A DNA stretch of 64,000 nucleotides from Acholoe squamosa (Eukaryota > Annelida > Polychaeta > Phyllodocida > Polynoidae). Where the stretch lies: NCBI GenBank assembly GCA_949317995.1, contig OX439046.1, positions 58,569,774 through 58,633,773 on the forward strand, given 5' to 3'. Made by a program: the position numbers and the translations under genes. The notes under the pieces are model-generated. The model was not told the origin of the DNA, did not search any database, and saw nothing but the letters and a program-made list of their open reading frames with translations. Positions within the stretch are counted from its first letter, which is position 1; each line of letters begins with the position of its first letter. Shown one piece after another: positions 37,201 to 49,735 of this stretch.

Positions 37201-40200
37201 ATCTGCAAGTAGAAGTATAGGTAGAAGTAAATCAAATCCATCTATCCAGTATGATTTGGAATTAATAGAGATGACAGTTCACTACTGAATAAGGTCCATT
37301 TATCAAGGAAAGTGGTCACTGAATAAGGGTATATTTGATGTGGAAAATAATACCAAACCCAATATACCACATCTAGTTATAAGGCCCTACTAACTCATTT
37401 ATAATAGATACCTGCCTTCTGTCTGTAAATGTATTCTTAGATAAAGGTGACCCTTGTTTTGTTGAAACGCCCAACCCCTCACTATTTACCAAAATAAAAA
37501 ATCTATGTGTCCTGTGTCACGAGTGTGTCAATGAACATGGCATCATAATGAATCTATGATATAAAATCCTTGTGTTGTGTGTTAAACATTTTTTCTTTTT
37601 TTTTTTACATATTTGCAGTTTTCCTGGCTGGAAAGGCCCACACAAAGGTCCACATATCATTGAATATGATTCAAATCCTGAATCAAGGAGGAGAAAACGC
37701 AGTGAGAGACGGCGGACACTCTTCACAAAGAGTTATGAGTTGGCTACAATATGCGGGGGGAAGATCTTCATCATTTGGACCGATGACCTTGGTCAGAACT
37801 GGATTTATTCTAGTGATGATAAGGTATTCGAAAGCTACACAAGCACAGGTGAGAAGTATTTCATACTTATCATAAATCATTGGTTCAGGGCCTCCCTGAG
37901 GCATTATAGCCTACTTGCGGCAATGATCTCAAAATTCCAAAAGTCTAATTTCCAATTGCCCTTTTCAATGTTGATTTCGGTTTAAAATGTAGAGGTCAAC
38001 TTGCAAGCGAGCGCTCTACCACTGAGCTACATCCCCAGACCTGACGTTCTCTACCTTCCACCTACATGTGGATTGGTATGACACAAGGGGGCAGTGTTTA
38101 CTGGCTGACCAGCCCCTGGGGGCTGGTGCAACCGGAATGGGGACAGATAGCATACCGCCATGGACTCACAGCCAGAGCTGGCTCCTACAAAAATATGAAA
38201 AAGAAACTGTACGGTAATATTTCCCGTATAAGGCGTGATTCCACAAGGCGGACATAAGGGCCTTGCACTCTTACAGCCCCATTTAACCTCAGCAGCTGCA
38301 TATGGGGTCCAGGGGGGTCTAGGGGTCCATGCACCACGTAGCTTTTGAATTTTGAAAGGTGAAAAAAAAAAGTCCAGCAAACATTGCATAATCTTCTCCA
38401 CTTTTTGACAGACACTGGCCGAATTTTTTCTTAAAAAGCTGATTTCAAAGCTGAAAAGGGTAAAATTGCATGGTGTATGTTTTTTTTTATTTATTTATTT
38501 ATGCTGATGGCCGACAGGAAATGAAGTGTGTTTCAGGGCTATCTTTCTTTTTTTTTTTGCTGATGGCCGACCAGAGTCATAGCTGTAAAATTCCGTAATC
38601 CAAGTTATTAGAATTACATGGCCTTATGGGCATATTCTTTGGAAAACTCCAGGACAGAGGATGAAATAATAGAAAAATAATAATGGAATAAAAGCAGCAT
38701 TTCAGCTACCTCATGTATAAGCCACAGGTTATAATAATAGACATTTCTGTGGCAAACTGCAGCTTAAAGTCACCCTGAAGTTAAGGGTGGTGCATCTTAT
38801 ATGTGAGGTGTTACATATATAGACTATTGTAAGGAATGGGAACCCTTTAAGACCTCAGGTGCGGCTTATAGCATTCTAATTAACTTAGGATGCAGTATAT
38901 ACGCTGCTGTGACTTATACACCCTCATAATCCAATTAACACTAGCATTTGCATAAACAGCAGAAAAATATCTTTTCAAAAAGTGGTCTGTCATTTTTGTA
39001 CCTTTAATGGTATGGTCACAAGGTCAAAAAAATATCGGAATCTTCAGAAAATGATGCGGGCGCAATCCATAGACAAAATAATTTACAAAGAAAAAAAAAA
39101 TTATTTCTAAAATTATGATGTGGGAAATCCATAGACCAACTAATTTTTTTGGTGTGGCCTAGAACAAAAGTAGCGAATTTTCTTTTACAGGATGCACCTT
39201 ATACACAGGGGATTACGTTAAGGTCCTCAAACTGCTCTTCCTTGTGATACCAACATTGTTCAAGAAAAAATCCCATATCCTCATGAAAAAAGTTTTGTAC
39301 TCTCATGTAACGTTATACAAGTGGTTTTGAAAAAGATACAGCATTCTAAATATTACATCCTACAGGATTCTTTGGTAAACAATTTTCGAAATTTAAAGAC
39401 AATATTTCCCTTTATTGGTTAGAATTAATATGAGCAGTTCACATAAACTATGCCCACACTTGACCTGGAGAATACCATATGAGCGCGTTCAATCCTTACA
39501 ACTACAGTAAAATCCCACGTATAAGCCGCACCTTGACTTTAGGAGAATGCTATAAGATGAATGTGAGGCCTGAATTGGTCCCCATTCCTCACTTGAGTCT
39601 GCATATTCAGAATCACACGTATAATTATGGCACACCCTGAGTTCTTAGCAATGCTTCAAGCTGCACTAATGACCTTAAAAGCTCTATAAATCGTGGCTTG
39701 TACACCTGGTTTTACGGTAATCATCACAATTTGGTATATCAATATGTTGCATACTCCTTTTCTAATACCATGTCTTGTCCGCCTTTCATGTGTTAATATG
39801 CAGTATCAAATTAAATCTCACAATGTCACATGTGTTAATTGCTGAGCAACTGTTTAGAATAGAATAAGAAAAGGAAAGGAAGTTTCTTTGGATTCCCTGA
39901 AAGTCACCTTGTAAACACCATACAAAAATGCTACAAAGCTTTTTGGTATAATTAGGTTCGGTTTCTACCAGACTGATCTGAATTATGTTTTTGTGCATGG
40001 TCGACATTCAAACTTTAAAGTCTCAGATACACCTACTCGCTCTAAGGATAGGGTGTCTGTAGGTGGCAGAGTTTGCACCTGGGGCTCCGCAGCTCTGCCC
40101 GTTTCAGTAGTAGGCTCCAAGTCCACTTTTTTCTTTTCCACAAGTTGAGCTTTTCCTTTTCCACAAGTTTTACCCTTACCCCAGGGCAGTTTCTTCTCCT

Positions 40201-42671
40201 TTCTGGATGGGGAGGGGGGATTTAGGTGACCTTTCCCTCAGCTTCAGGGAGGGTTGCTCTGTTTTTGGTTTAGTTGGGGTTAGAGCTAAGCCATACATAA
40301 AGTGGGTCTGGGGACAACAACCCATTGTAGAGACAAAGTGACCTGAACAACGTTCATCTACCTCTCTTAGATGTAGATAAATGTAATCAAAAACATATTT
40401 GGATCCAGATACCTACTCTTCAGCATTTCAAAATTATTTTCCATAGTGTTTGATTGATGCTGAAACTTCAAGATATTAGTCATTATAATGATAAAAGTCA
40501 TTAAAAGTCATTATTTAAAATAGTGACTTTGCAGGTGAACACAGAAAACATTGAAAATGCCATTGAGTTTGAAACATATTTTATTGGCCAATAGGTAATG
40601 CCAGAATTCTGCTGCCTTTCTTCAAATTAACACTCCATGGTTATACCATTTAAACGTCATAATCATAAACTTTGTTCTCAGTCATGAATCTAAATTGAAC
40701 CTTAAGTAATTCTAATTAGATTTGTTAAAATGTTATCAGCACCTTTACCACATCCCTTGTGTAAGAACCTCATTGAGAAATATGATAAGACCTCTCTGTT
40801 AAAACTATTAATGATAATAAAGCTGCATCTATAAATGTACAGTTTAGTCTTCCTGAAATTGGATTGTTTTTTCTAAATATTTGCTTTCTTTTTATTTTAT
40901 AGGCCTTAGCCCTGGTAAAGATGAAATCCGCTGTGATGAGGCTAACAACCAAACACCTGTACCATATGTTGACACAACAGTCACAGCACCCACACCAACT
41001 AAACGCTCACGCCACAAACTGCGATTTGCAGCTCAAGCTGCTCGTCACTCAAACATAAGGATTAATGCAACAGCACCCACATCGGTTCCAACCACTCCAA
41101 CAACCCTAACCTCTCCAGCATTGGACCCATCTTCTTGGGCTAGACTGCCAACATCAACCCCTGCAGTCATCAGGGTGACAGAAGTACGCAGGCTTCAAAT
41201 GAATGGGACATTTAATGACATGATGAACCAAGACTGTTCTCAGGATGACCTGGCTTATCCTAATTCTCCCAGGCAGTATGAAGCACTGGCAGACACAGCG
41301 CCACAGCAGGTAATCTCAGAAACCTCAGTACATCAAATGTACTCTCCCACAGATAGTAGTTACCAGCATCACTGCTCAATAGTGCAACCGCTGTGCGCAG
41401 TGTCAGAGCAGTCAAACCAACTATATCCCCAGCAGCAGCAGCCTACTGGTGGCCAACATTCAAGGCAACCGGTACCTTTACAGCCACAACAGCAATATGT
41501 TGATAGAGAACAGTCAAACCCAATCCAGAGTTCCTCGGAGGCCCAGTTACAAATGAATTCCCAGAGATTGCCATTACAGAACTACAACACTCAGCATAAT
41601 GCCCAAATTCAATCCACATTTGGGCCACAGCAGAACATGCCAATGGGAGGGTCCGCACCTCAGCAGAGCACCTCACTACCATTCAACTCTGGACCACAGC
41701 AGAACTCACCAGTGCCGGACTCCATGCCTCAGCAGAGTGCCTCACTACAGCTCAACTCTGGGCTACAGCAGAACTCACCAGTGCCGGACTCCATGCCTCA
41801 GCAGAGTGCCTCACTACAGCTCAACTCTGGGCTACAGCAGAACTCACCAGTGCCGGACTCCATGCCTCAGCAGAGTGCCTCACTACAGCTCAACTCTGGG
41901 CTACAGCAGAACTCACCAGTGCCGGACTCCATGCCTCAGCAGAGTGCCTCACTACAGCTCAACTCTGGGCTACAGCAGAACTCACCAGGGCCGGGCTCCA
42001 TGCCTCAGCAGAACGCCTCACTACAGCTTGGCACTCTGCAACAGCAGAATTCACCAGTACGGGGCTTCATCAATCACTTGAAATCACCTCGTCAGTCCCA
42101 AACTGGGCTACATCAAAACTCACTAATGCAAGAGTGTCCTTCATCCCAGCACAATTGCACAACAGAGCAGAGCTCTTGGGTACTGCAGTACTCAGTCTCA
42201 CAGGATAGCATTGAAATGCAGCAGAACCCGGTATCAGAGCAGAGCTTGAACATACAACAAAATTCTGTATTACAGGAAGACGATCTTATAATCCAGCAGC
42301 AGGGTCTGCTACACATGAATCCAACCCTACCGGAACAATCCCAAACACAGCTGCAGGTTCTATCACAAATCCCACCTCCTGCACAGCCATATCCTTCTGA
42401 AATAGAGCATTCTCTACAGTACCAAGCCTCTGTGGATGACATAGAGACAGTAGTGCAACAGGACCATCAAACAACAGAGCCAGATGCACCAAAGGTTGGC
42501 AAGACTGTTATGCGGTTTTATGGAAAAGAAAATCAAAAACCTGAAAAGAAAAAGAAACCTGTCTTGAAACCAACACTGCCAAAGACGAGAACATGCAGAA
42601 ATGTTCGAAAAAATGAACGGTATGATAAAATCATTGCAGATCTGCAGTCTCGTAGAAAGAAGAAAACATGA
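34214..42671 (+). CDS. SRF-like MADS-box protein, three exons (675 codons predicted)
   Basis: I join 34214-34242, 37619-37848 and 40903-42671. The phases agree at both junctions (2/1, then 1/2), and the joined frame is open from ATG to TGA. Residues 19-86 form an SRF-type MADS domain: a basic stretch (SRRRKRSERRR), the helix FTKSYELATICGGKIF, then a beta region ending SYTSTG, which lines up with the end of the SRF core. The SRF dimer-extension (SAM) segment that normally follows is replaced by unrelated sequence. The remaining 590 residues are Pro/Thr then Gln/Ser/Asn-rich and probably disordered, with a basic C-terminus (RSRRKKKT-like, likely nuclear localisation). MADS proteins bind CArG-like DNA as dimers in the nucleus. 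Animals usually have only SRF and MEF2 types; this is neither canonical SRF nor MEF2. The first exon is the least certain part. Confidence 0.7.
34243..37618 (+). other. Intron 1 of the MADS gene
   Basis: It starts GTAAGT and ends with a polypyrimidine tract plus TTTGCAG. It contains a poly-T run near 36920, two members of the GTATAAGCC inverted-repeat family (36262-36495 and 36886-37030) and a short palindrome at about 34737-34765. Downstream of the donor a GC-richer patch at 34325-34560 carries a minus-strand open frame of 75 codons with no known domain. That patch is probably part of the CpG-containing promoter region. Confidence 0.55.
37619..37848 (+). CDS. MADS gene, exon 2 (DNA-binding domain)
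   Basis: The exon is bounded by a poly-T/TTTGCAG acceptor and a CACAG/GTGAGA donor. Its 230 bp encode nearly the whole SRF-type MADS domain in one open frame. Key visible features are the arginine/lysine-rich helix start, the KSYEL signature (KAYEL in canonical members) and the hydrophobic strand KIFIIW. CGG replaces the acidic or polar residues usual after the YEL helix, and Trp occurs twice in the beta region, which is unusual for the family. Confidence 0.85.
37985..38038 (-). repeat. Truncated tRNA-Ala-like fragment in intron 2
   Basis: On the minus strand GGGGATGTAGCTCAGTGG, then TAGAGCGCTCGCTTGCAAG, match the acceptor, D arm and anticodon arm of an animal tRNA-Ala, with GCA in the loop. 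The T arm and 3' acceptor are missing, so it is a 5' half-tRNA insertion and not a gene. Confidence 0.65.
39503..39719. repeat. GTATAAGCC-family miniature inverted-repeat element
   Basis: The left end TACAGTAAAATCCC and the complement of the right end TACCGTAAAACCAG match imperfectly, continuing into GTATAAGCC and GTACAAGCC. TA borders both ends. The interior is non-coding. It is the most complete member of a family seen at several places in this window. Confidence 0.55.
40903..42671 (+). CDS. MADS gene, exon 3 (long Gln-rich tail)
   Basis: A strong acceptor (CTTTTTATTTTATAG) opens a 1769-bp exon that continues the MADS frame and ends in TGA at 42669-42671. The first 130 residues are Thr/Pro-rich. 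The middle is Gln/Ser/Asn-rich with a perfect 23-residue repeat. The last 60 residues are strongly basic (KPEKKKKPVLKP and similar) and could carry nuclear localisation or extra DNA contact. Low-complexity Gln-rich tails commonly serve as transactivation domains; that role here is inference. Confidence 0.8.
41697..42041 (+). repeat. 69-bp coding tandem repeat (23 residues)
   Basis: Units begin at 41697, 41766, 41835, 41904 and 41973. The first four are identical at every base; the fifth differs at several. Degenerate half-related units lie on both sides (about 41628-41696 and 42042-42110). Each unit encodes a QQNSPVPDSMPQQSAS-type segment. Identity at third codon positions points to recent expansion or homogenisation. 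Confidence 0.9.
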
Positions 42672-43580
42672 TTCAACTTTGTTGATCTGAGGGATCAATG
42701 ACTGATTCATTGTTCTCTCCCCAGTGTTTACTACTTCACTTTTATACATTTCACTAATGGTAACATGCCACAATATCTATCAGTTTATGTTACAGAGTCT
42801 GGAAAATGTGTTGATATATGTATGCAACCTGCTCAACTCATAGATTATTGAATTTATAATCATACTTAGCATAAAATGTTTTCCTATCTCTGTGATGCAT
42901 TAACTCAGTCAATCATGCTACCGTCCACACCTTTTGATTGTAATTGAATTCTACAGGCATCTATGCACTGAGTATGTGTCATATTTAATGTAATTTGATC
43001 TATACTAAAAACAGGTTAAGCAACTGTAAACCTGATATACAAGCAACACTTTATTTGCTGCTAACTTCAATTCAATACCAAACAAACCTGCTAACTAGCA
43101 CAAATTTTCCACATTGAGAGAAATGTCTATTTTATCTTGGCCAGAATACGAATTACCCTCTTGGGGTATGTAAAGCACAAATTTGAGACTTAATTACCAG
43201 TATTTTAAAAATGTCTATCGGGATTCCTGAGTATCTATATTTCTCAGAAATGTACTTATATGAGGCTTATTTGTTTCTGATGTCGTCTTTGGTGGTGGGT
43301 ACAGTCAGTGTATTATACATTGGTTTATTTTTTTTCTCCAAAATCATGTGTGCAATCAATTTAAGAATGTCACAGTAGTTTTAGGTGGCAAAAAAAGTAT
43401 GGCATTGAGAGAATTTGGTTTTTAAGTATTTCATACTTATATTTACACTGTGATGTTATATACACGTTTTATACTGATGATAAGTAGTATTAGATATATT
43501 GTAAATTTTCATGTATAAGCATGAGCCTATACACTAAAGCCATGTCGACTACAAATAAAGGGCATTTTAATGATGTTTTA
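42672..43580 (+). other. 3' untranslated region of the MADS gene
   Basis: AT-rich sequence follows the stop. The first clear AATAAA is at 43554-43559, so the mRNA probably ends near 43580. No downstream exon is needed to close the frame. Confidence 0.5.
43554..43559 (+). terminator. Candidate polyadenylation signal of the MADS gene
   Basis: AATAAA about 880 bp after the stop codon, the first canonical hexamer I find in the plus strand after the gene. Confidence 0.45.
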
Positions 43581-43599
43581 TAAATCGAGGAGCAGGCAC

Positions 43600-45360
43600 T
43601 GTTTATATATACAACTGTATGAGAAGCTGTATGCAGTGTACATGTGTGGATTTATGGTAGTCACTAGAAAACCAGTAGGAAGGATCTAGATTAGTTAATG
43701 TATCATGCCTTGTTTTAAGTATTGATGTACTATAGATTTACTATGTATTCAACCAAATAGGCGCCCTCCCTCTAATAAGCACCCCCCCTTTTTTGGAGCT
43801 GTTTACAGACTAGAAAAATGCCCAATTTTCACGATTTTGGAGGCAGTTAAGCTCTTGAGTACTAAACCACCATGGAAATAATTTTTTAAGTGCCGTGGGT
43901 GCTTATTAGGTCAAATACAGTATTAGCATTTGCTAAGCTTCAGACTAGAGTAATATGGACAATAATAAACCAATTTCTTCCTGCTTAAATCAGACTGTTC
44001 TGCGTTGTGTTTAACACCATTTTTTAAACATTCTTTGGAACACAAATTAGGTTTGTTTGTTTGTTTAGTTTTACGTCCGGGGGCCATCGAGGAACTCAGA
44101 CATTCAAACACAAATTAGGTGGGTGGGGTATGATGAACGTGAAATCAAACCTCAGAAGTGCATCTCTTAGATTTTATTCAACTCATGCTGTGCTTCATAG
44201 ATAAAGTGTGTCATATAATGTTATTGCTTGTTTAAGCACGTTATTTGCTTTTCGTTTTCAAATGCCCGCTATCTCCTGTTGTAATACATGACCCGTGGTC
44301 TTTTAGAATAATATTACAGAATTTGGGTTTTAGTGGGCATCTTACCTTGTGCTTAGACAAGACCAGTGCTCATTTGAGACCCCTGTGTTTAAAGAAGCAA
44401 TTTCAATACACACCGATCTAGGTTGAGAATGCAAAGGTCAACAAAAAAAAAGTTTAAAAAAGTGAGTAACAGATCTATGTTTAATGCCATTTTGAAAGCT
44501 AAGGTAATGTTCTTGGCTAGAAAACACACGATTTCAGCGATGAGTGTATTAATACCTAGCTTATTTATTCACAAGATCTGGGGGTTTCCCTCTTATGCAA
44601 GGTATATATCTGTGTAAGCATTCTGATTATAAACATGATGATGGGAAATCTGCACCGTAAAAGGCACATTCCAGCTTAAGTCTATCTTTCCATGTAAAAA
44701 GTAGCATTTAGTTCATATCTCGAATGATAATGCAGGGGTAGATTTTTTGAGTTAGGTGGAGTATAAGATATCAAAAGAAAGCTCTTGGTATCCCCCTTGC
44801 AGATCCAGGAAGAACTAAAACCCCTCGTATAAGACGCGCCTTGTACACCAGAGATTACGGTACCTTATATTTACCCATGTATAGCAGACTGTGGCATACT
44901 TTACCTTCAAATACGATCCCCATGTATAGGCCACAGCTTATAGACCATTTCTGTCTGTTGCCGTGGCTCATAGGATAACACTGAATTCTGTGTGTGGCTT
45001 ATACTAAGGGGTTTGCTTATATTGTTACTGCCCTACCCCCACACCCCATACTCCGTCAGAGTGACGGATATTTGATATCACTGGAACTTGGATATTAAAT
45101 ATGGGTTCATCTTAATAAGATTTTTGATAATGAATCAACTAACGTAACAACTATCTGGTCCTCTTTCACCCATAGTACACATGTATTCCAACTTTACACC
45201 TGTGAGAATAGGTCTATATTAATGCAACTATATCAACATTATTGCCTCTCACCACACCCCCCCCCAACCCTGAAAATATGTATGTTCACCTACTGTAGCC
45301 TCATTAACTGTGTCCCAATAATATACCTTTGCTGGTTTAATCTGTTTCGGGTTTTTTTTT
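43600..45360. other. Non-coding stretch with small repeats
   Basis: It contains a (TTTG)n run near 44050 and members of the GTATAAGCC family at about 44814-44865 and 44870-45020. A short lysine-rich ATG frame near 44429 is followed by a possible donor, but there is no further support for an exon. Confidence 0.4.
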
Positions 45361-45366
45361 TTTCAG

Positions 45367-45446
45367 AGCCAGCCATCCTCAGTCTTCACAAAGACAAAGT
45401 ATTCACCAAAGATATGAGAGCTTATTATTGGACTATATACTCCCAG
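45367..45446 (+). CDS. Orphan exon-like segment
   Basis: Eighty bases lie between a run of 14 T plus CAG and a CAG/GTATAA donor, and one frame is open throughout (LSLHKDKVFTKDMRAYYW). Splice signals are good on both sides. I do not recognise the peptide and no partner exon is evident in the window. It could be an exon of a gene whose other parts lie outside, or chance. Confidence 0.3.
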
Positions 45447-45654
45447 GTATAATATATATAATTAATGAGTGATACGTTGGTACTACTTTTCACCAGGGCG
45501 CATGTTTTTCTATGACGCCACACATAACATTTCCTCCAGTATATAAGCTCCAGCAGTTGAACTAACGGTCAATTGGCTTTATATGCTTGGACAGCATACA
45601 CCACACTGGGTGGTGCTGGAGATTTTAAACTTTAATTATTGTATTTATTGTGAA

Positions 45655-45660
45655 TTTATG

Positions 45661-45713
<53 letters not shown>

Positions 45714-45743
45714 TGTTATTATATTGTTTTGTGGATATTGTGA

Positions 45744-45800
<57 letters not shown>
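45655..45800. repeat. Two (TA)n microsatellites in a doubled unit
   Basis: (TA)n tracts at about 45660-45710 and 45749-45800 are each followed by a TTGTTATTATATTGT-like sequence, so the whole unit appears duplicated. Nothing coding. Confidence 0.85.
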
Positions 45801-45805
<5 letters not shown>

Positions 45806-45840
45806 ATTATATTGTATTATGAATTTGTTGTCTTATTTAA

Positions 45841-46599
45841 TAAAGGCATGTATAGGATTGATATTGACAAAGTCAATTCTCACCAAACCCAATGTATTCT
45901 CATTTATTGCACATATCATCTTATATTATTATAATATCATTATTAGTATTACCGGTACACTCGTTTCAACGCATTAACTTGTATAATTAAACAAAAAGAA
46001 TTCTGAAAGACAGAAGTTGAAATGGAGCATTCTGAATGAAAATGCAGCTTGTTTGTGACTTCCCCTGCTGCTGAAATCGGTAATACTTGGGCAACACAAT
46101 GTTACTCATGACAGGAGGTTGAACTGAAAATAAAACAACCTTCAGCAATGGCAAGACAACTTCAGACTTGCAGTAAAAGGGCCTTACAAGGAAATGTACT
46201 TCGGCGTTTTTGAGGGTCCATAATATCCCTTTTGGTACAAAATACTGACAATTAATTGGACCCTGTCAAAGAACCTAATTTGAATACCAAATTCTGCTAA
46301 AATAGTTCCCAGGACGTTTTAGTGTTGCTGCATAGGTTTTGTTGCCTTTATTATAATTAGGCTTCATGAATAAGCCTTCTTATATTTGTATCATATTGCA
46401 ACTGTGTCAAGTCAATGGAAACCTTTCCAAGACATGAAAGCTTACATTTCAGGTTTCGAATTGCCTTCCCAGACAGTCATTTCAGTTTGTTTCCCAGCAT
46501 AGAACTGACCGAGTACACTTTACCATTCATTCATCTTAGTCATGTTACTAAAACGATTATTGGAATAAATCAATAAACTATCATTAAAGTTGAAATAAC
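45841..46599. other. Non-coding stretch, nothing recognised
   Basis: AT-rich DNA; no supported feature. Confidence 0.4.
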
Positions 46600-49455
46600 A
46601 GTTTTGAATGATCTATTTACATTTCCCACTTGTTACTACAGTCTCAAAATGCTGCCAATGGCCTGACCAGTTAGATCCTCCCTTGTGCTACAAATATGAT
46701 CTATCAAACATCCATCACTCAGACAACCCTGCTCTATCTAACAGTCATGACGATTCATGTTACCACTCGCAGTATCCCTTGGGTCATGAAGGTCCCTAGC
46801 CCATGCCAGGATCGTGTTTCAATAGTTTCCACGACTGGACACCCTCAAATCGTAGTGGGAGATGTAAGAAATGACTCCATACCAGTGACTACATAGTGAG
46901 CTCCAGTAGAGGCCTCAAAATAGCAGCTGCTATTTATTCAACTACTGGCTCAATACACACCACTATGAAGTCATAGCACCCAGTCATAGGGGCCACTATT
47001 GGCTACATAGTGACCAGTCATACCTCCTTCATGGTCTAGTATGCACTCCTCTGTTCAAATGAGCATAGGGCTGCAGTAACTACTGTGATGTCTCATATAG
47101 GAGTCGGGCCTTGAATAGCATCCTGCATTGAATAGGGGCTGGGGTAGGAGGGCTGTCAAATCAATAGGGGCCGGGCCTTGAATAGGGTCCTGGTGGGGCC
47201 GGTTTTAGGTGGTTTTAGGAAGACAACCGAGACCCCCCAGCCCAAATGATGTATGATTGTTCTAGATAATTCCCTTTCAAATCACATATGATAGATCTAT
47301 ATCTAATGACCTAATTGTATCAAAAACACTCTGTTATTCTTTCTTAATAGTAGGGCTGAGGTGTCAGCTAGGTGTGATATCCTTTGTATTTTATAAGAAA
47401 GCCATGGTGGGTGAGGGTTGGGTATGACAGGCATGACAGCTTTGTAAGGCCTAGTGTTCTATCTACAGCACTGCATAGTAGTAACTACATAGTTGGCCCA
47501 TGTGTGGACGTAATGCTCAATTCTTAGGTGAAACATCACACTTTTCCAAATGATATTTTATTCTTAAGGGGAAAAAAATGCCATCCAAGAGCCAAAGGCG
47601 CTGGCCACAGGGTTATAGGTAGTACTGTAAAGAGCCCAGATTGGGTACATTTGAGCAAAGGAGTGCAGAGGGCAGCAGGTAAGGCTACCCACTAATTATT
47701 CACATGGAGGGTTGTCATACCAGGATCCCTTATTGAGGCAGTAATATCACCCAGTAATGTAGCCAGCTATTTAGTCTCCAAGGCCAAAATTCTAAGATCA
47801 CCTGCTAAGATTTGACCCATCTCCAGTCGTAGCTGGCTGAACCTGTCGTGGAAACTATTGAAACACCATCCTGACATAAGGATCAAAGGAAGAGGGTCAT
47901 TTCCGTTGGTGTATGTCACCCAAAGCCTATGTTTGGGAATGTAGATACATCCTTTTTATTAAGATGATTCTCGATGACATTGATTAAAAATCTAATGAGA
48001 CGATGCACATTTCCATTGTAACAGATTCCATACTCAACTTACAAGTACATGATGCTGCATGGCTATGATATTGGATACCGGAAGGTGGTGCTGCACAACC
48101 ATCATCTGTGCTGGTTGACCGTCAAGGCTGCTACTGGTACTACTAATAGGGATAGGGGTATCCTGTCCCATGGGCTTGCTAGGTCTGGTTCACACTGGAA
48201 TGAACTGGTCTATGGGCCTCACTATGGGATAACCCTGCATGATGGTTATCATGCATAGTGGTTATCCTGTATAATGGATATTCTGCTTAATGGTTGTCCC
48301 TCGTATGTTCTTTATATATTCTGGACTATTAGTGGTATGGTTTACATATAGTTGTTTTAGTGGGGCCTAATTGTACAGAAGGGTGAAATATGGCTGGTTA
48401 ATAGGTGGAGGCGATAATCATATAAAGATTACTATAAAGTGAGATTTATAATGAATTTAATGTATGTATTTTGCTGACAATATGGTGTGGGGTGTTTATT
48501 GTTATTTTTATGTGGCAACTTCACATAGGGTTCTCAGTGATGAATTAAAAAGGTTATTGAGAACTCTAGCTAGCTTCTGAATTCTCATCTCATCCCCTTA
48601 AGAAAATGCATGGTGAACTCAATGAAAAAGATCATGAAAGAGGATTTAATCTATGCTACATTTACAAACTTTAAAACAGATGTTCCTTCCCATGCTTTAG
48701 TAATCAATGATATGATATAATTTTATTAATAGGATCCTATATCGTAGTAAAGAGGACAAATGATTTTCCAGGTCTAAAAGGAAATTCCATGTGAATGATT
48801 CTCCTTACATACAGAAGCATTTATAGTTGTCTGAAATTGTTTGGAAAGAGACAGATTCTTAGTGGTTCTTTCTTGTTTTGCAATTATTTGGTCTCTTGCT
48901 TAAAAATTTGCAACTTTGAAATTTCATTCACTGAGAGATCAAGGAAGATCATCTTTATTTCCTCTTGTTTGGAAATTTGGGACTGCCCTATTGTGCTTGG
49001 TAATGTCTATGGAAATCTGTACATTAAACCTACATTCCATTCAAATATAAGGCAGACATAGTGCAAGAGGTACCCCCTTGCTGCACCTCATATAGCCTGC
49101 CTGAAGTCTGGATGTTCCCAGCTGGATGTTCCTAGAAAAATCCTGATCTTTTTGATTTGCATTCCTAGTTTTCGTAATACACCATATATAACCTATGTAT
49201 AAGATGCACCTATAGAGTTTTTAGATGTTAGAAAAATTGAAAATGACATAACTTCTGTTCCGCTCAATGAATATCAAAAACCATATAACACTCTGCAGAA
49301 GTGCTGTAAGTGGCATATTTGTCAGAATGGATCCAATTAACCCATTACACGAAGCACCTCCTCAAATAATGAGAAAATATATTGTCTGTTAAACAAAACA
49401 TGCACCTCTTCTATTATTCCTATAAATTGGCTCTGTCTCACCAGTTTGATGCAAC
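46600..49455 (+). repeat. Low-copy repeat D/E family, copy 4 (left part)
   Basis: It matches 16880-17980 in order, with a long extra middle section, and its end (AGAATGGATCCAATTAACC, then CACCTCTTCTATTA) corresponds to 17867-17960. The rest of the repeat resumes at about 63160, so the minisatellite element and retrotransposon interrupt it. Confidence 0.7.
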
Positions 49456-49676
49456 TACGTTCGGGGAGGTTTCTGACAGGGGAGGATTATGACCAAGGTT
49501 TTTGACCAAGGTTTCTGACCGGGAAAAAGATATGGCCAATTGTGCCACAAATATTATGGGGTGGCAAGAAATTTATCAATCTAAAATAAAGTCAGGGTAG
49601 GATCAATCCCATATTGACTGAAAAAACTATACCTTTCTGTGATGGAATTCAAACTACATGTCAATTTATGTTTTTA

Positions 49677-49735
49677 TAACTGCCGGTCAGAAACCTCCCC
49701 GGTCAGAAACCTCCATCAGGTCAGAGAACTTCTAG
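49677..49735 (+). repeat. Reference unoccupied unit for the LTR insertion
   Basis: The sequence around 49640-49735 parallels the LTR flanks: it runs from GGAATTCAAACTACA through GTCAATTTATG to TTTTTATAACTGCCGG without interruption. The second unit has the same text, with AGAT and the 12.7 kb element at the corresponding place. Confidence 0.8.

Larger units (their letters stand above)
37849..40902 (+). other. Intron 2 of the MADS gene
   Basis: It starts GTGAGA and ends CTTTTTATTTTATAG. It holds the tRNA-Ala-like fragment, poly-T and poly-A runs (about 38480 and 38550), several GTATAAGCC-type elements (38213-38240, 38690-38960, 39503-39719) and otherwise ordinary AT-rich sequence. I see no extra exon with good splice sites. 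Confidence 0.55.

Noticed and set aside
41697..42041. CRISPR-like or non-coding satellite reading of the 69-bp array
   Set aside because: The units are in frame inside a long open exon with conserved reading and no spacers; they are a coding tandem repeat.
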